Position numbers and translations under genes: made by a program
Notes under the pieces: model-generated
Database searches by the model: none
Told to the model about the DNA's origin: nothing
Seen by the model: only the letters and a program-made list of their open reading frames with translations
Source: an uncultured bacterium
GTDB taxonomy: Bacteria; Planctomycetota; UBA8742; UBA2392
Reading direction: 5' to 3'
Assembly (NCBI GenBank): GCA_938014885.1
Contig: CALLQI010000004.1
Coordinates: 372,001-436,000, forward strand
DNA: 64,000 nt
Shown here: piece after piece, positions 7,892-17,337 of the stretch
Layout: every line of letters begins with the position of its first letter
Numbering within the stretch: the first letter of the stretch is position 1

Positions 7892-10576
7892 CTACATCTG
7901 CACCAGGTGGGCGGTGCCGTCGGCGTTGAGTACCAGCAGCTCGCCGGTTTCGGGCAGGTATTCGAGGTGAATCCCGCGCGGCGTGTTCAGCCTGGTCAGC
8001 GCCATCAGCCGGAAGCCCTCACCTTCTTTCTGGAACCAGCTTACGCCCGTAGGCGACAGCGCGGCGATGCGGCCGGGGCCCGCCATGGTCGCGCACAGGA
8101 AGTCGCCCCTGGCGGCTACCACCCTCGTTTCGCGGCGTTGCAGCTTTGCGCCGGGCCCGAGTTCAAGCCCTGTCCAGTACACGCTGCCGTACTCGTTGCG
8201 CCCGGCGATCTCGAACGCCCGGGCCGCTACTTCCAGCAGGCTGAACTCCGCGCCGCGCAGTATCCCGCGCGGCTGCCAATGCAGCGCCATGGATTGCCAC
8301 TCACCGGTGACGTCGCGCCCGACCAACCTGAAGTAAAGGTCGCGGTCGCTGACGCCGACCAGCGCCAGTTCAGGACCCGAACGCAGGAAGCGCACGCCGG
8401 CGAGCGCCCCCATCGGCAGGCTTAAGCCCATCATCGGCTGCAGCAGGTCACTGGCGTAGACCTGCACGTTGGTGGGCTCGCTCATCGCCAGCAGCAGGTT
8501 TGCGCCTTCGCCGGTGATCGCCGTGCCGGTCGCGCTGGTGTCGGCAAAGTGCGTCTGGCCGCGCAAGTAGCCGCCCTCAGCACGGCGCTGGTAGAAGACG
8601 CCGTCGTTGCGCTCGTCCTGGTTGCGGTGCAGCACGGACAGCAGCCGGCCACCTCGGTCGCAGCTCAGCGACACGACCGGCCGCCCGCCGTTGCGCACCT
8701 CGTGGGTGCCGCGCAACGGGTGAAAGCGCACGATGCGGCCGTCTTCGAATCCCGCAAACAGCTCGCCGCTCGCGGGCGCGAAGCACACGGCGCTTACCGT
8801 CCCCTCGGCGATGCGCACGGTGTTCACGACGCCCTGCGGGTTGCCGCCGCCGGGCGTTTTACGCTGTCGGCGCGTTTCGGCCTTCACGGCAAACTGCGCG
8901 TCCGAGGCCAGTTCGGCCGGCCAAGAGCGCAGGTCAAGGCCGGGGGCGGAGCCGCGCCAGGCCCCCTGGCGCAGCTTGTGCGCAGCCCCGCTGAGCGCGC
9001 GGTCGCGAATTTCCTCGCGCTGATCCGCCAATGCTTCGCGCTCAGCCAGTGTGGCCAGCATGCTGTAAAACGCCCCCGCGCCCGCGTCGTTGCCCGGCGG
9101 CGCGAAGTAGCGGTCGGCCTCGGCGGTCAGTTGCAGCACCGCGTCAGGCCTGGCCGTGTCGGCGTGCACCACCAGCAGGTGGATCGCGCAGGGCAGCGCG
9201 TCAGCGTGCGGCCGGGCACTCCAGCCGCGGCGGAAGTAGGGCTCGGCGCGTTCGGGTTGCGCCACTTTGCCCATCATCAGCTCGCCGGCGGCCTTGAACT
9301 GGCCGCGCTCAACCAGGTCATCGGCCGCGGCGTGGTATTCGCTGACTGCGGCCTCTTCCTCACCAGCGCGGCGCAGCAGGTCGCCGGCCTGTACGCGCTG
9401 GCCCGTGCGGCGGTACAGCTTCACGGCTTCGTCCACGTCACCCGCCGCTTCGTAGGCGCGCGCGGCCGCGAGCTGATCGTTCAGCTTGCGCAGGTAAATC
9501 TGTGCCGCATCGCGGTGCAGCCCGCCCTGTTGCAGAGTTGTCGCCGCGCGCCGCCAGTCGCCCAGCAGCTTTCCGTAGATAAAGGCCGCGCGCCGGAAAT
9601 CGCCCTGTGCGGCCGCCTGTTCGGCGGCTTTGCGGTACTCGCGCATCAGTGCGCCCTGCAGGTCGGGTTCGGTGTACCAGTTGGCGCCGCCGCCCCCGCC
9701 GCCCAGCACGTTGCCCAGCGAGTAAGCGAGGTTGTGAAACGGCAGTTGCGCATTGCCGGCCACGCCATCGCCGCGCGAGCCGGGCTCGCTCATCGGTAAG
9801 GCCCGCCGCAGGGCTTCTTCGGTGCGGCCTTCCTGGAACTTGCGCAGCAGATCACGCAGCGCGGCCTCCTGCTTTCCGAGCAACCCTTCGCTCAGGCGCG
9901 GCGCGTCTTCGATTGCCTTGCCCTTCAGCCGCTCGCCCGCGCCTTCGACGCCTTTCATGCCCAGCGCGCGGCCGATGCCGCTGAGCAGCTTGCCCGCCGC
10001 CATTTCAGCGCGGCCCTTCAGGTTGCCGGCGGCGCTGCCCTGGTCCGGGCGCGGCTCTTCTTCGCCGATGCCCTTGCCGCCCTGCTGCAGCGAATCGTCT
10101 TCGGGGCGGTCGTACACGAGCTGGTGGATTTCGTCTGCGCGCGCAGCAGGGCTCGGCAGCGCAACCCAAGCCCGGGGCGACTCAGCGGGCAGCTTCAGCA
10201 GGGCCGCAAGCGCCAGCGGCTTTTCGGGCTCAAAGGCCAGCGTCTCCGTGCCCAGCAGCAGCAGGCCGCGGCCGCGCGTCACGCCGGGGACTTCATCGGG
10301 CAGCAGTTGCGGCGTGATCTCGCTGTCCACGGGCGCATACAGGTTGCTGGCGCACTCGCGCAGGCCGATCACCCCGGCGGGCCGCGTGTTCACCGCAACG
10401 TCCAGCACGATCAGGAACCCGCCGGCCACGCGATACACGCGCGGCGCGGGCTCAAGCGCAAGTTCCGCCAGCACACCCAGCACGATTGAGGCGTTGGCGC
10501 CCGCGACATACAGCACACTGGCCGGGGCGGCGGTCTCCAGGCGGCGCGGGCGCACGGGCAGCGAAAGCGCACTCAT
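7892..10576 (-). CDS. bpX-type ternary system protein: TPR-like helices + C-terminal beta-propeller
   Basis: 894 residues beginning MSALSLPVRPRRLETAAPAS. The N-terminal about 180 residues are a compact alpha/beta domain ending near PRAWVALPSPAARADEIHQL. A glycine/charged linker follows, then about residues 310-520 with TPR-like or SEL1-like helical repeats (FRRAAFIYGKLLGDWRRAA, AARAYEAAGDVDEAVKLYRR). The C-terminal about 300 residues look like a WD/beta-propeller (TVSAVCFAPASGELFAGFED, VVSLSCDRGGRLLSVLHRNQ). Its ATG overlaps the upstream stop as ATGA (10573-10576), implying translational coupling. It is the last gene of the MoxR operon. Assignment to the MoxR-vWA-beta-propeller systems rests on context and architecture; the exact bpX subfamily is not decided. 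Confidence 0.78.
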   Translation of the reverse strand: MSALSLPVRPRRLETAAPASVLYVAGANASIVLGVLAELALEPAPRVYRVAGGFLIVLDVAVNTRPAGVIGLRECASNLYAPVDSEITPQLLPDEVPGVTRGRGLLLLGTETLAFEPEKPLALAALLKLPAESPRAWVALPSPAARADEIHQLVYDRPEDDSLQQGGKGIGEEEPRPDQGSAAGNLKGRAEMAAGKLLSGIGRALGMKGVEGAGERLKGKAIEDAPRLSEGLLGKQEAALRDLLRKFQEGRTEEALRRALPMSEPGSRGDGVAGNAQLPFHNLAYSLGNVLGGGGGGANWYTEPDLQGALMREYRKAAEQAAAQGDFRRAAFIYGKLLGDWRRAATTLQQGGLHRDAAQIYLRKLNDQLAAARAYEAAGDVDEAVKLYRRTGQRVQAGDLLRRAGEEEAAVSEYHAAADDLVERGQFKAAGELMMGKVAQPERAEPYFRRGWSARPHADALPCAIHLLVVHADTARPDAVLQLTAEADRYFAPPGNDAGAGAFYSMLATLAEREALADQREEIRDRALSGAAHKLRQGAWRGSAPGLDLRSWPAELASDAQFAVKAETRRQRKTPGGGNPQGVVNTVRIAEGTVSAVCFAPASGELFAGFEDGRIVRFHPLRGTHEVRNGGRPVVSLSCDRGGRLLSVLHRNQDERNDGVFYQRRAEGGYLRGQTHFADTSATGTAITGEGANLLLAMSEPTNVQVYASDLLQPMMGLSLPMGALAGVRFLRSGPELALVGVSDRDLYFRLVGRDVTGEWQSMALHWQPRGILRGAEFSLLEVAARAFEIAGRNEYGSVYWTGLELGPGAKLQRRETRVVAARGDFLCATMAGPGRIAALSPTGVSWFQKEGEGFRLMALTRLNTPRGIHLEYLPETGELLVLNADGTAHLVQM

Positions 10577-13326
10577 GGCCGCCCCCCTGCTTCTGCGGCC
10601 TTCAGCGCAGCGCCGATCTTCTGCAAAGCGCCGGGCGCCGTGGGCGCGCCGGTGATGCCGGCGGGGCCGTAGCGCGTGCCGTCGGGCAGCCACGCGGCCA
10701 CGCTGCCGCGATAGATGAAGAACATCGCCACAAGCGCATCATCGCGGCCAAACACCGCGACCTGCCCGTACGCGTCTGTGGCGAACAGCATGCCGCTGCG
10801 CGAGGCCGCGAACTGCTTGAAGCGATCGGGCTCGGCCCGGGTCGGCGTACAAAGGCCCGCCTTGGCGCGGACGCTGGCGGTGGGCAGGCTGGCAAGGTCG
10901 GGTTGGCGCTTGGCCATGGACGCGATGTCCTGCTTGCCCTGCACGAAGCTGATTTCGAGGCGGTCGCGGTCCCAGCGCAGCAGGTGCGTGAATTTACCGC
11001 CATAGACGGTGAACCAGCCGCGGCCACACTCAAGCAGCAGGTCGGCATGCACTTTGGCGCTCTCGGCGGTGAAGCGGCGTTCGCAATGGTCGCCGCGCAC
11101 ATCAAGCACAGCCACTTGCGCGACATTTTCACGAAACGCCACTGTCGCGCCATCAAGGCTGATGTCGAGCCCTTTGCACTCCACCTGCACTGGAAAGTCG
11201 CCGATCAGACGCCACTCAGGCCCGCGGAACACAAGTACGCGCTCTTTTACGTGTGCACGCACCGTGGACGTGCTGGCCACGCGCAGCACCAGCACGCCGC
11301 CAGCGCAGCGTGCTTCGATCATCCTTGACTCCTTCAGCATGGGCACGCCGTCTGCCATGGGCACCCAAGAGCGCCATAGGTCAGGACCGTCCAGCAGCGC
11401 AATCCGCCCGGTCCGAGGTTGATACAGCAAGGCCACACGGCCGTCAGCTTTCAGCCCGTCCCAGTTGACACTACCTTGCGCGGGCTGTGCCAGGAGCTGC
11501 ACGCGCGGCCGAAGGGTCTGCTCGGCGATCACGCGGCGGCGCGCAAGATCAGCCCGTGTGCCAGTCGATGGTGGCGAGAACTCACCGGTGTCGAGGTCCA
11601 GCGCCAGCGACTCGGGCACGTTCATCGGCATCAACACCACCGAGTGCTCAGGCTCGCTGTAGCCCAGCAGTACCAGACGGGGAACGTCACGGGCGGGAGC
11701 ATGCACGCGCACCGAACGCGCCACGCAGTTCGTGTGCACGACCACTGTCTCTGTGCTGTTGCCCATGCGGCGGCCGAAACCGCCGCGCACGCCGCAAACG
11801 CGCTCGTCCCGGACGAAATCCTCTACACGTGGCCTTGGCAGCGGCTCCGGCTTGCCGTCGTGCGACCACACGTGCGCGAGCTGGTTCGACGAAACCGTAA
11901 GCAAACGCTGGCCCTCGGCATCGAGGCACATGTGCTCAACGTTCGCGACCAGCCCGAATCGAAACGGCATCGGCACGCCCGCGATGTCGCCCTGCCAGGG
12001 CGCGTCAGACGGGGCCGCAGCTTCAGCCTCCGGCGCGGGCTCAGGCTTGGGTGCGTGCAGGCGAAACGCGCGAATCAGCACCGGCGCGCCGCGCTTGAAC
12101 TCGTGCAACTCCGCCTGGCCGCGATCGTCAACCGCCAGCGCGAACACGCGCACCTGCGCCGGTGCGCGTCGCGCGGCCGTCTGCACGTCTTCCTGCAGCA
12201 AGTTGCGCGGGTGCGTGAGCAGCACGACGTCGCGCGCCTCAAGCGCCGGTTCCTCCAGCACGCGCTCCAGCGACAACCCGGGATCGGGCGAGAGGTCGCT
12301 GGCCTCAAGCATTTCGCCCAGCGCGCTGTCGTGCGATTCCAGCGGCTCGCCTTCGCGTGAGGTGACGGCCACACGGGCGTGCAGGCCGCGCGATTGCGCC
12401 CGGCGCAGCAGCGCGATGGCGGCCGCGGACAGCATCAGCCGCGTCACGCCCCAGGTGCGCACGCCCTGGTCCAGCAGCACGATCATGTCCTCGCGGACCT
12501 GCGATTGGGGCTCTTCGCGCTGCCAGTACAGCAGCTCGTTGCCCGCGAAACGTCGCAGGAATTCCAGCTCATCAACCGCATATTCACCGGGCAGGATCTG
12601 GTCCGGGTGGCCGCGATTGGTGACGCTGGAGTAGCCGCCCACCGGTAGCTCGGCGCGCATCACGCGACGCGGCGGCAGCGTGATCGCGCTGACAAGCTGG
12701 TCCAAGAATGGCGCGACACCGGTCAATCGTTTGCGCAACAGCAGCTCATCCAGCGTGTTGCCCGGGCGGCGCGGCGGCGCGGGCGGCAGCTCGACGGCGG
12801 GCAGGGGGGCCACGCTGCCGCGCCCGTGCCGCAGCCAGTGCCGCAGCTCAACAACACCCATGGCCTCCAGCTGCCCGCGCAGGTGCGCCGCGAACTTGTC
12901 CGGTGCCAGCGGCGGCGACTGCGCGGCCCGGGCCAGCCAGTGCACCGGCCGCAACTCGGTGCCGCGCAGCAGCGTCGCGATGTGAGGCCCGCGAACTTCA
13001 CCAGGCGCGCGCGGCAGTGCACGAGTCAGATGCGCGAACAGCAGGCCCGCGTTGCGCCACGAGGCTTGCTCCGCAAATGCCGCCCGCAGATCGGCCAGTT
13101 TGCCGTCGCCACCATCACGCAGCAGCATCGCAAAATGCAGCACGAAGCCAAACGCCACCGGTGGCTCGCGACGGCAGGCCCCTTCGATGAATTGCGCCAA
13201 CGCGCCCGTCAGCATCACTGTGCGGCCGTTGGCGTCCGCAATCGCGTCGCAGTCGTCAGTCCAGTTGGGTCCGCCGATGGCCTGCGTGTACTGCGGCGGT
13301 ACTTTCAGCCATGCCAGTTCGTTCAT
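10573..13326 (-). CDS. bpX-type protein: N-terminal helical domain, degenerate vWA, beta-propeller
   Basis: 917 residues. Residues 1-200 are helical and unassigned (MNELAWLKVPPQYTQAIGG). Around residues 270-430 there is a von Willebrand A-like fold: DMIVLLDQGVRTWGVTRLML, followed by a strand VRVFALAVDD. The metal site is not canonical: the DxSxS position reads DQGVR. From about 450 to the end the pattern is a beta-propeller (VEHMCLDAEGQRLLTVSSNQ, LDISLDGATVAFRENVAQVA, MLFATDAYGQVAVFGRDD). ATG at 13326 overlaps the upstream stop by ATGA, and its own stop overlaps the next start. In the published MoxR-vWA-bpX ternary systems, a MoxR chaperone ATPase acts with vWA and propeller scaffolds, proposed to function in NTP-dependent conflict or stress responses. 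That role is inferred here. Confidence 0.8.
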   Translation of the reverse strand: MNELAWLKVPPQYTQAIGGPNWTDDCDAIADANGRTVMLTGALAQFIEGACRREPPVAFGFVLHFAMLLRDGGDGKLADLRAAFAEQASWRNAGLLFAHLTRALPRAPGEVRGPHIATLLRGTELRPVHWLARAAQSPPLAPDKFAAHLRGQLEAMGVVELRHWLRHGRGSVAPLPAVELPPAPPRRPGNTLDELLLRKRLTGVAPFLDQLVSAITLPPRRVMRAELPVGGYSSVTNRGHPDQILPGEYAVDELEFLRRFAGNELLYWQREEPQSQVREDMIVLLDQGVRTWGVTRLMLSAAAIALLRRAQSRGLHARVAVTSREGEPLESHDSALGEMLEASDLSPDPGLSLERVLEEPALEARDVVLLTHPRNLLQEDVQTAARRAPAQVRVFALAVDDRGQAELHEFKRGAPVLIRAFRLHAPKPEPAPEAEAAAPSDAPWQGDIAGVPMPFRFGLVANVEHMCLDAEGQRLLTVSSNQLAHVWSHDGKPEPLPRPRVEDFVRDERVCGVRGGFGRRMGNSTETVVVHTNCVARSVRVHAPARDVPRLVLLGYSEPEHSVVLMPMNVPESLALDLDTGEFSPPSTGTRADLARRRVIAEQTLRPRVQLLAQPAQGSVNWDGLKADGRVALLYQPRTGRIALLDGPDLWRSWVPMADGVPMLKESRMIEARCAGGVLVLRVASTSTVRAHVKERVLVFRGPEWRLIGDFPVQVECKGLDISLDGATVAFRENVAQVAVLDVRGDHCERRFTAESAKVHADLLLECGRGWFTVYGGKFTHLLRWDRDRLEISFVQGKQDIASMAKRQPDLASLPTASVRAKAGLCTPTRAEPDRFKQFAASRSGMLFATDAYGQVAVFGRDDALVAMFFIYRGSVAAWLPDGTRYGPAGITGAPTAPGALQKIGAALKAAEAGGRP

Positions 13327-14018
13327 GGCGCACCCGCCAGGCGCAGCGAAGCGCGCGAAAGGGGTTGCAGTGCGCCCGCGGGCACAACCTCAAAACTGTC
13401 GCCGCGCAGCAGCACCCGCCCGGCACCGGCACCCAGCGCTTGCAGCAGCGTGCTTTCGGGCAGCGGCGGGTCGGGTTCAAAGCCCAGCGGGCACAGCAGC
13501 CGGTCGCCCCAGAAGCGCGTGCCGGGCAGCGGCGGCAGCACGTCACCTAGCAGCAGCAGCGCGCCGCCCGCGCGCGCCGCCAGCAGCGCCTTCAACTCGG
13601 CATCCGGTGTCAGCGCCGCCCAGCGTGTTGCGTCAGCCAGCACGCACAGCAGCGCGTGGGCGGGCCGCGGAATCGGGCTTGCGCGCAGGCCCAGCGTGGC
13701 CTTGACCGGGGGGGCCAGCGGCTCACGCGCCGGAGTGGTCTGCGGCAGCACGTGGCCGCTGGCAGGCGTGAAGCCCTGTTCGGGCACGGGCACCGACAGC
13801 AGGCTGCCGCAGCGTCGCCAGTAACTTTCGTATTTCTCGTACAATGTCGCGCCGGGGGCCTGCAACAGCAGGTGGGCCAGCGCGATGTCGGGCCCGTCCC
13901 AGCGCACCCAGGCACTTGACCCGTCAAGACGCACACGCAAGTCGGCTCGGCTGCGCACCGGGGCCAGCAGCGCCAGCGCCTCAAGTGACACCCGCGCGAG
14001 CGAGGCTTGTGCGATCAC
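13323..14018 (-). CDS. Small adaptor protein of the MoxR/bpX operon
   Basis: 231 residues starting MIAQASLARVSLEALALLAP. I cannot name a family with certainty. It sits between the MoxR ATPase (2 bp gap) and the vWA/propeller protein (ATGA overlap), the usual place for one of the bpX accessory domains. Visible features are the segment LYEKYESYWRRCGSLLSVP, two hydrophobic strands (HALLCVLAD, GALLLLGDVLPPL) and no signal peptide or membrane span. Co-translation implies it works stoichiometrically with its neighbours, probably bridging ATPase and scaffold. That is inference. Confidence 0.75.
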   Translation of the reverse strand: MIAQASLARVSLEALALLAPVRSRADLRVRLDGSSAWVRWDGPDIALAHLLLQAPGATLYEKYESYWRRCGSLLSVPVPEQGFTPASGHVLPQTTPAREPLAPPVKATLGLRASPIPRPAHALLCVLADATRWAALTPDAELKALLAARAGGALLLLGDVLPPLPGTRFWGDRLLCPLGFEPDPPLPESTLLQALGAGAGRVLLRGDSFEVVPAGALQPLSRASLRLAGAP

Positions 14019-14020
14019 GG

Positions 14021-15145
14021 TTACTCCAGCTTGCCAAGCAACTGGCGCGCCTGCCCCAGCAGATGCTCGCGCGTCGCGGCCTCAGGCAGCCAGGCGCACT
14101 GGTCGGCGAGGTGCTGCAGGCGTTCACGGGCGCGGGCCACGCCGGAAAGCGAAAGTTTGCCGGCACCGACCTGTGCGCCGATTTCGGCCAATGCGCCCGC
14201 GACTTCTTCCGGGTCAACGCGGTCGGCCACACGGGCCAGCGGGTGCGGCTTGTCGGCGACCGTCTGTTCGAGAACCCCGTTCACGAGAGCCTTCAGCGGC
14301 CCGATCTGTTCCTGCCGGTCCCACACGTAGCGCAACACCCACAGGTCACTGGGCTGTGCTTGCATGCGGCCGCTGAGCAGCGCCGACGCCGCGAGCAGCT
14401 TCTGTACTTTGACCGCGCGGCGGTCGGACAAATCGATGCCGAGGTCGCGGACCTTGAAGATGGCGTCGGCAAACGCTTCGCGCAGCGGTGCCAGCTCAAC
14501 CTGCCACAGCAGCGCCGCCAGTTCGCGCAACTGGTTCGCGCTTACGGCGGGCGGGTTGTCGCTGGGACGCTCAAGCTGCCAGCCACGATCCAACAGCGCC
14601 GGCATGCTTTCGCGCGGCAGGTTGGGCACGTGACAGCGCAGCAGGAAGCGGTCAAACAGGGCCCCCAGCGCGTCGTCTTCGGGCAGGCTGTTGCTGGCGC
14701 TGAACAATGCCAGCAGCGGCAGCTTGTGCGACTCGGCGCCGCGCCGCCAGGTGCGCTCGTTCAACACGGTCAGCAGGTTGTTCAGGATCGCCGAGTTGGC
14801 ATTGAAGATTTCATCGAGAAACGCGAATTCGGCGCGCGGCAGCATGCCTTCGGTGATCGTGGCGACCACGCCCTCACGCAGCCGGGCGATGTCGACGGGC
14901 CCGAAAATCTCGTTGGGCTCAGAGAACCGCGTCAGCATGTATTCGAAGTAGCCCGCGTGCAGCGCACCCGCGAAATGGCGGATCAGTGCCGACTTGGCCG
15001 TGCCCGGCGGCCCGTACAGGAACAGGTGCTCGCCCGCGACGACCGACAACGCAATCAGCTCAAGCACTTCATCGCGGCCGACGAAGCGCTTCTTCAGCGG
15101 CTCAACGACCTGGGTGCGCAGTTGTTCGGCAATCGCGAGGCTCAT
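14021..15145 (-). CDS. MoxR-family AAA+ ATPase of a bpX ternary system
   Basis: 374 residues. Walker A is GPPGTAKS (residues 45-52), Walker B is AFLDEIF (D111, E112), and the sensor-1 asparagine is in LFSASN (N152). FNANSAILNNLLTVLNER after Walker B is typical of MoxR/RavA-like ATPases, as is EIFGPVD before it. MoxR ATPases act as chaperone-like remodellers, usually with a vWA partner to dock substrates. Here the partner is the degenerate-vWA/beta-propeller protein downstream. It is the first gene of the tightly packed part of the operon. All catalytic motifs are intact. Confidence 0.92.
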   Translation of the reverse strand: MSLAIAEQLRTQVVEPLKKRFVGRDEVLELIALSVVAGEHLFLYGPPGTAKSALIRHFAGALHAGYFEYMLTRFSEPNEIFGPVDIARLREGVVATITEGMLPRAEFAFLDEIFNANSAILNNLLTVLNERTWRRGAESHKLPLLALFSASNSLPEDDALGALFDRFLLRCHVPNLPRESMPALLDRGWQLERPSDNPPAVSANQLRELAALLWQVELAPLREAFADAIFKVRDLGIDLSDRRAVKVQKLLAASALLSGRMQAQPSDLWVLRYVWDRQEQIGPLKALVNGVLEQTVADKPHPLARVADRVDPEEVAGALAEIGAQVGAGKLSLSGVARARERLQHLADQCAWLPEAATREHLLGQARQLLGKLE

Positions 15146-15196
15146 GGCCGCAGTTTCCGTGAATCACGCCCGCAAATCTACAGCCCGCGACACGCC

Positions 15197-16609
15197 CTAC
15201 TTCGTGGTGACGGTCACTTCGGCCCACGTATAGGGGTTATTCAGGCTGAAGATGCTGGCACCCGTGAGGTGCACTTCGCCCTCGCCGTGCAGGCTGTAGC
15301 CCCAGGCATTAAAGCGGAAGCTGTCGGGCAGCTTGCCTTCGCCAAAGATTGCCGTCAGCGGGATCGCGTACTCGAAGCGGAAGGTGCCATCGCCAACGGC
15401 ACCCGCGCACTCAGCCCCCTTGGCGGGCTTGAGGCTGAAGTCGGCGGGGTTGAGCGCCCAGCAATCGGGGCCGGTCTGGCCGTTGTCGCCCAGCCAGAAC
15501 ATGTTTTCCGTGCCATCCAAAAAGTCTTCGTCATGCCGGCCGAACATCAGGATCAGCGCCGAGCCGCGCCGCGAGCCACGCTCGCTGCTGCTGGTGAATG
15601 CCTGCACCTTGATTGACCCCGCGAGCATCAAATGCCCGCCGCAGATCGCCCAGCGCAGGTACTCGCCTTCCACCATGCCCCGCAGCGCCAGGTCCGTGGC
15701 TTGGTCGCGCCAGTTGGCCCCGAAGCCGTTGACTTCGGCCGAATCGGGCGAAAGGCCGAGCTTCAGCTTCACGGCCTGAGGCAGCAGTGACTTCGGCTTG
15801 CTTTTCAGGAAGCCGGGCAGGCGGTACATGTCGCGCTGCTCATTGCCAAAGACCAGCGCGCCGTCGTGCAGGCACAGGCTTTCGCATTGGTTGGCGTGGA
15901 TGCGCGTGCTGAACAGCGGTGCGCCCTCGAGCCTGTCCTTGTGATACACGAAAATCCGCGTGTAGCTGAGGATTGCCACATGCTCGCCGTCAAAATCGGC
16001 GGCCGTGGCCATGGTTTTGTCGCCGAGTTCCAGCTTGCTGACGAGCGCGCCGGTGTTCACTTCGCCTTCCTTTAACCCGGCGAAGCGGTAAAGGCCCGTG
16101 AAACCTTCGCCGCGCTGCTTGCTGATGATGTACAGCGCGCCGTCGTGGCCGAACGCGGCCTCAGCATCGTGTTTGCCGTCGGGGTAGGCGATGTGATAGG
16201 TGGCCGCGAGGCTGACTGTCTTCTTCTCGGCGTCGAAGCGCGTGCGGTACAACTTCAGGTCGTCACGGCGGCGGTTGTTGTCGCCGATATCGCAGACGAT
16301 CAGGTCGCCATCGAGCAGCGCGAGTTCTTCCCAGTCCACGTTCGCGGCACCGGTCAGCTCCACTGCCAGCGCCCCGTCGAAGTCCAGACTGTCGTCGGCG
16401 TACAGCACCGCGTCGGCACCGCTGTCGTTGTGCGTCCACCACAGGCCGTGCCAGTGCTGCAGGCCGCTGGACTCACCAATCGCCGGGGCCATGACGCGAA
16501 ACACCGGAGCCAGCGTGCCGTGGCCATCCTTGATTTCTGTGGCCGAGTCCTGCGCCAGCGAAGTGCCAATCGCCAGGCAGATGACCAGAATTGTCATGAA
16601 CGCGCGCAT
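15197..16609 (-). CDS. Secreted protein: beta-propeller-like region + CBM9/DOMON-like C-terminus
   Basis: 470 residues with a cleavable signal peptide MRAFMTILVICLAIGTSLAQ. ATG at 16609 has AAGGA 6 nt upstream, which settles the start over an upstream in-frame reading. Residues about 40-290 carry the pattern GLWWTHNDSGADAVLYADD...NVDWEELALLDGDLIVCDIGDN, typical of a group of secreted six- or seven-bladed propeller proteins of unknown function. The last about 130 residues (FRFEYAIPLTAIFG, FRFNAWGYS) resemble the family 9 carbohydrate-binding fold. It lies 22 bp after the preceding lipoprotein and 51 bp before moxR, so it may belong to the same transcript. Confidence 0.75.
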   Translation of the reverse strand: MRAFMTILVICLAIGTSLAQDSATEIKDGHGTLAPVFRVMAPAIGESSGLQHWHGLWWTHNDSGADAVLYADDSLDFDGALAVELTGAANVDWEELALLDGDLIVCDIGDNNRRRDDLKLYRTRFDAEKKTVSLAATYHIAYPDGKHDAEAAFGHDGALYIISKQRGEGFTGLYRFAGLKEGEVNTGALVSKLELGDKTMATAADFDGEHVAILSYTRIFVYHKDRLEGAPLFSTRIHANQCESLCLHDGALVFGNEQRDMYRLPGFLKSKPKSLLPQAVKLKLGLSPDSAEVNGFGANWRDQATDLALRGMVEGEYLRWAICGGHLMLAGSIKVQAFTSSSERGSRRGSALILMFGRHDEDFLDGTENMFWLGDNGQTGPDCWALNPADFSLKPAKGAECAGAVGDGTFRFEYAIPLTAIFGEGKLPDSFRFNAWGYSLHGEGEVHLTGASIFSLNNPYTWAEVTVTTK

Positions 16610-16631
16610 GAGTGTCCTTCGTGGTGCGGGG

Positions 16632-17129
16632 TCAGCCATCGAGGGTAATGCCCTTGCCTTTGTTGGCGGGCACTTCGCCCTCTTTCCAGCCTTCGTCATC
16701 GGGGGCGCGCAGGAAAGGTTCGCCGTTGCGGACGTGGTCGAAGTTGCCGCTGACGCCGTTCATGCGCACTTTCAGCGCGTCGCTGTTGCCGCGCGGGGTG
16801 GCAAAGAACCATCCGCGTTCCAGCTTGCCCTCGGCGTTGAACTTGAGATTCAGGAAGCCGTATCCGAGCTCGGCGTCGTAGTCGTCGCTGGCCTCAAGGT
16901 CTTTGGGGCCGGCCTTGAATTCGGCCAGTTCGTCCGAGAATTCGGGCAGGCGTTTGTGGCGGGCATAGTAGGCGATGGCGGCGTCGCGCATCTTGACCAG
17001 GTTGCGTTCCGCCACGGCGGCGCGGCGCAGCATCTCCGGGTCGCTGAGTGAGTTGCCGGGCGCCTTGTTCTCCGGGCTGCAAGCCGCGAGCAGCAATAAG
17101 GAAAGAAGGAATAGTGGCGCCAGACGCAT
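16632..17129 (-). CDS. Lipoprotein, unknown function, 165 aa
   Basis: Starts MRLAPLFLLSLLLLAACSPENK with lipobox LAA-C17. ATG at 17129 is preceded by CGAGGAAAA, a good ribosome site, so the long upstream in-frame extension is not real. The first helix of the mature protein (NLVKMRDAAIAYYARHKRLPEF) is like the N-terminal helix of type II secretion pseudopilins and DUF1559 proteins, where a small beta-sheet then follows. The pilin prepeptide itself is missing. It starts the minus-strand set that runs through the secreted propeller protein into the MoxR operon. Confidence 0.75.
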   Translation of the reverse strand: MRLAPLFLLSLLLLAACSPENKAPGNSLSDPEMLRRAAVAERNLVKMRDAAIAYYARHKRLPEFSDELAEFKAGPKDLEASDDYDAELGYGFLNLKFNAEGKLERGWFFATPRGNSDALKVRMNGVSGNFDHVRNGEPFLRAPDDEGWKEGEVPANKGKGITLDG

Positions 17130-17151
17130 GCGTTTTCCTCGCGGTGTACCG

Positions 17152-17186
17152 GTTTCCGTGCAAACTGACACAGTGTCGCCGGAAAC
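17152..17186. promoter_or_regulatory. Nested palindrome in divergent promoter region
   Basis: GTTTCCG (17152-17158) and CGGAAAC (17180-17186) flank a second perfect inverted repeat GACAC-A-GTGTC (17167-17177). The site lies between the divergent lipoprotein (17129) and ABC ATPase (17338) genes. It could be an operator or a leader hairpin; no matching regulator can be named. Confidence 0.35.
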
Positions 17187-17337
17187 GGAAGTGATTCCAG
17201 ACAGCGCGCAAGAAAACTCGCGCTCGGCAGACGATACTACGGGCAGGACATGCTTCAGGGGCAATTCCAGTTCGACGGGGCATACTAGCAACGTCGCAGC
17301 CCGCCCCAGGTTCGACCCGGCTTCAAGAAAGCAGACC

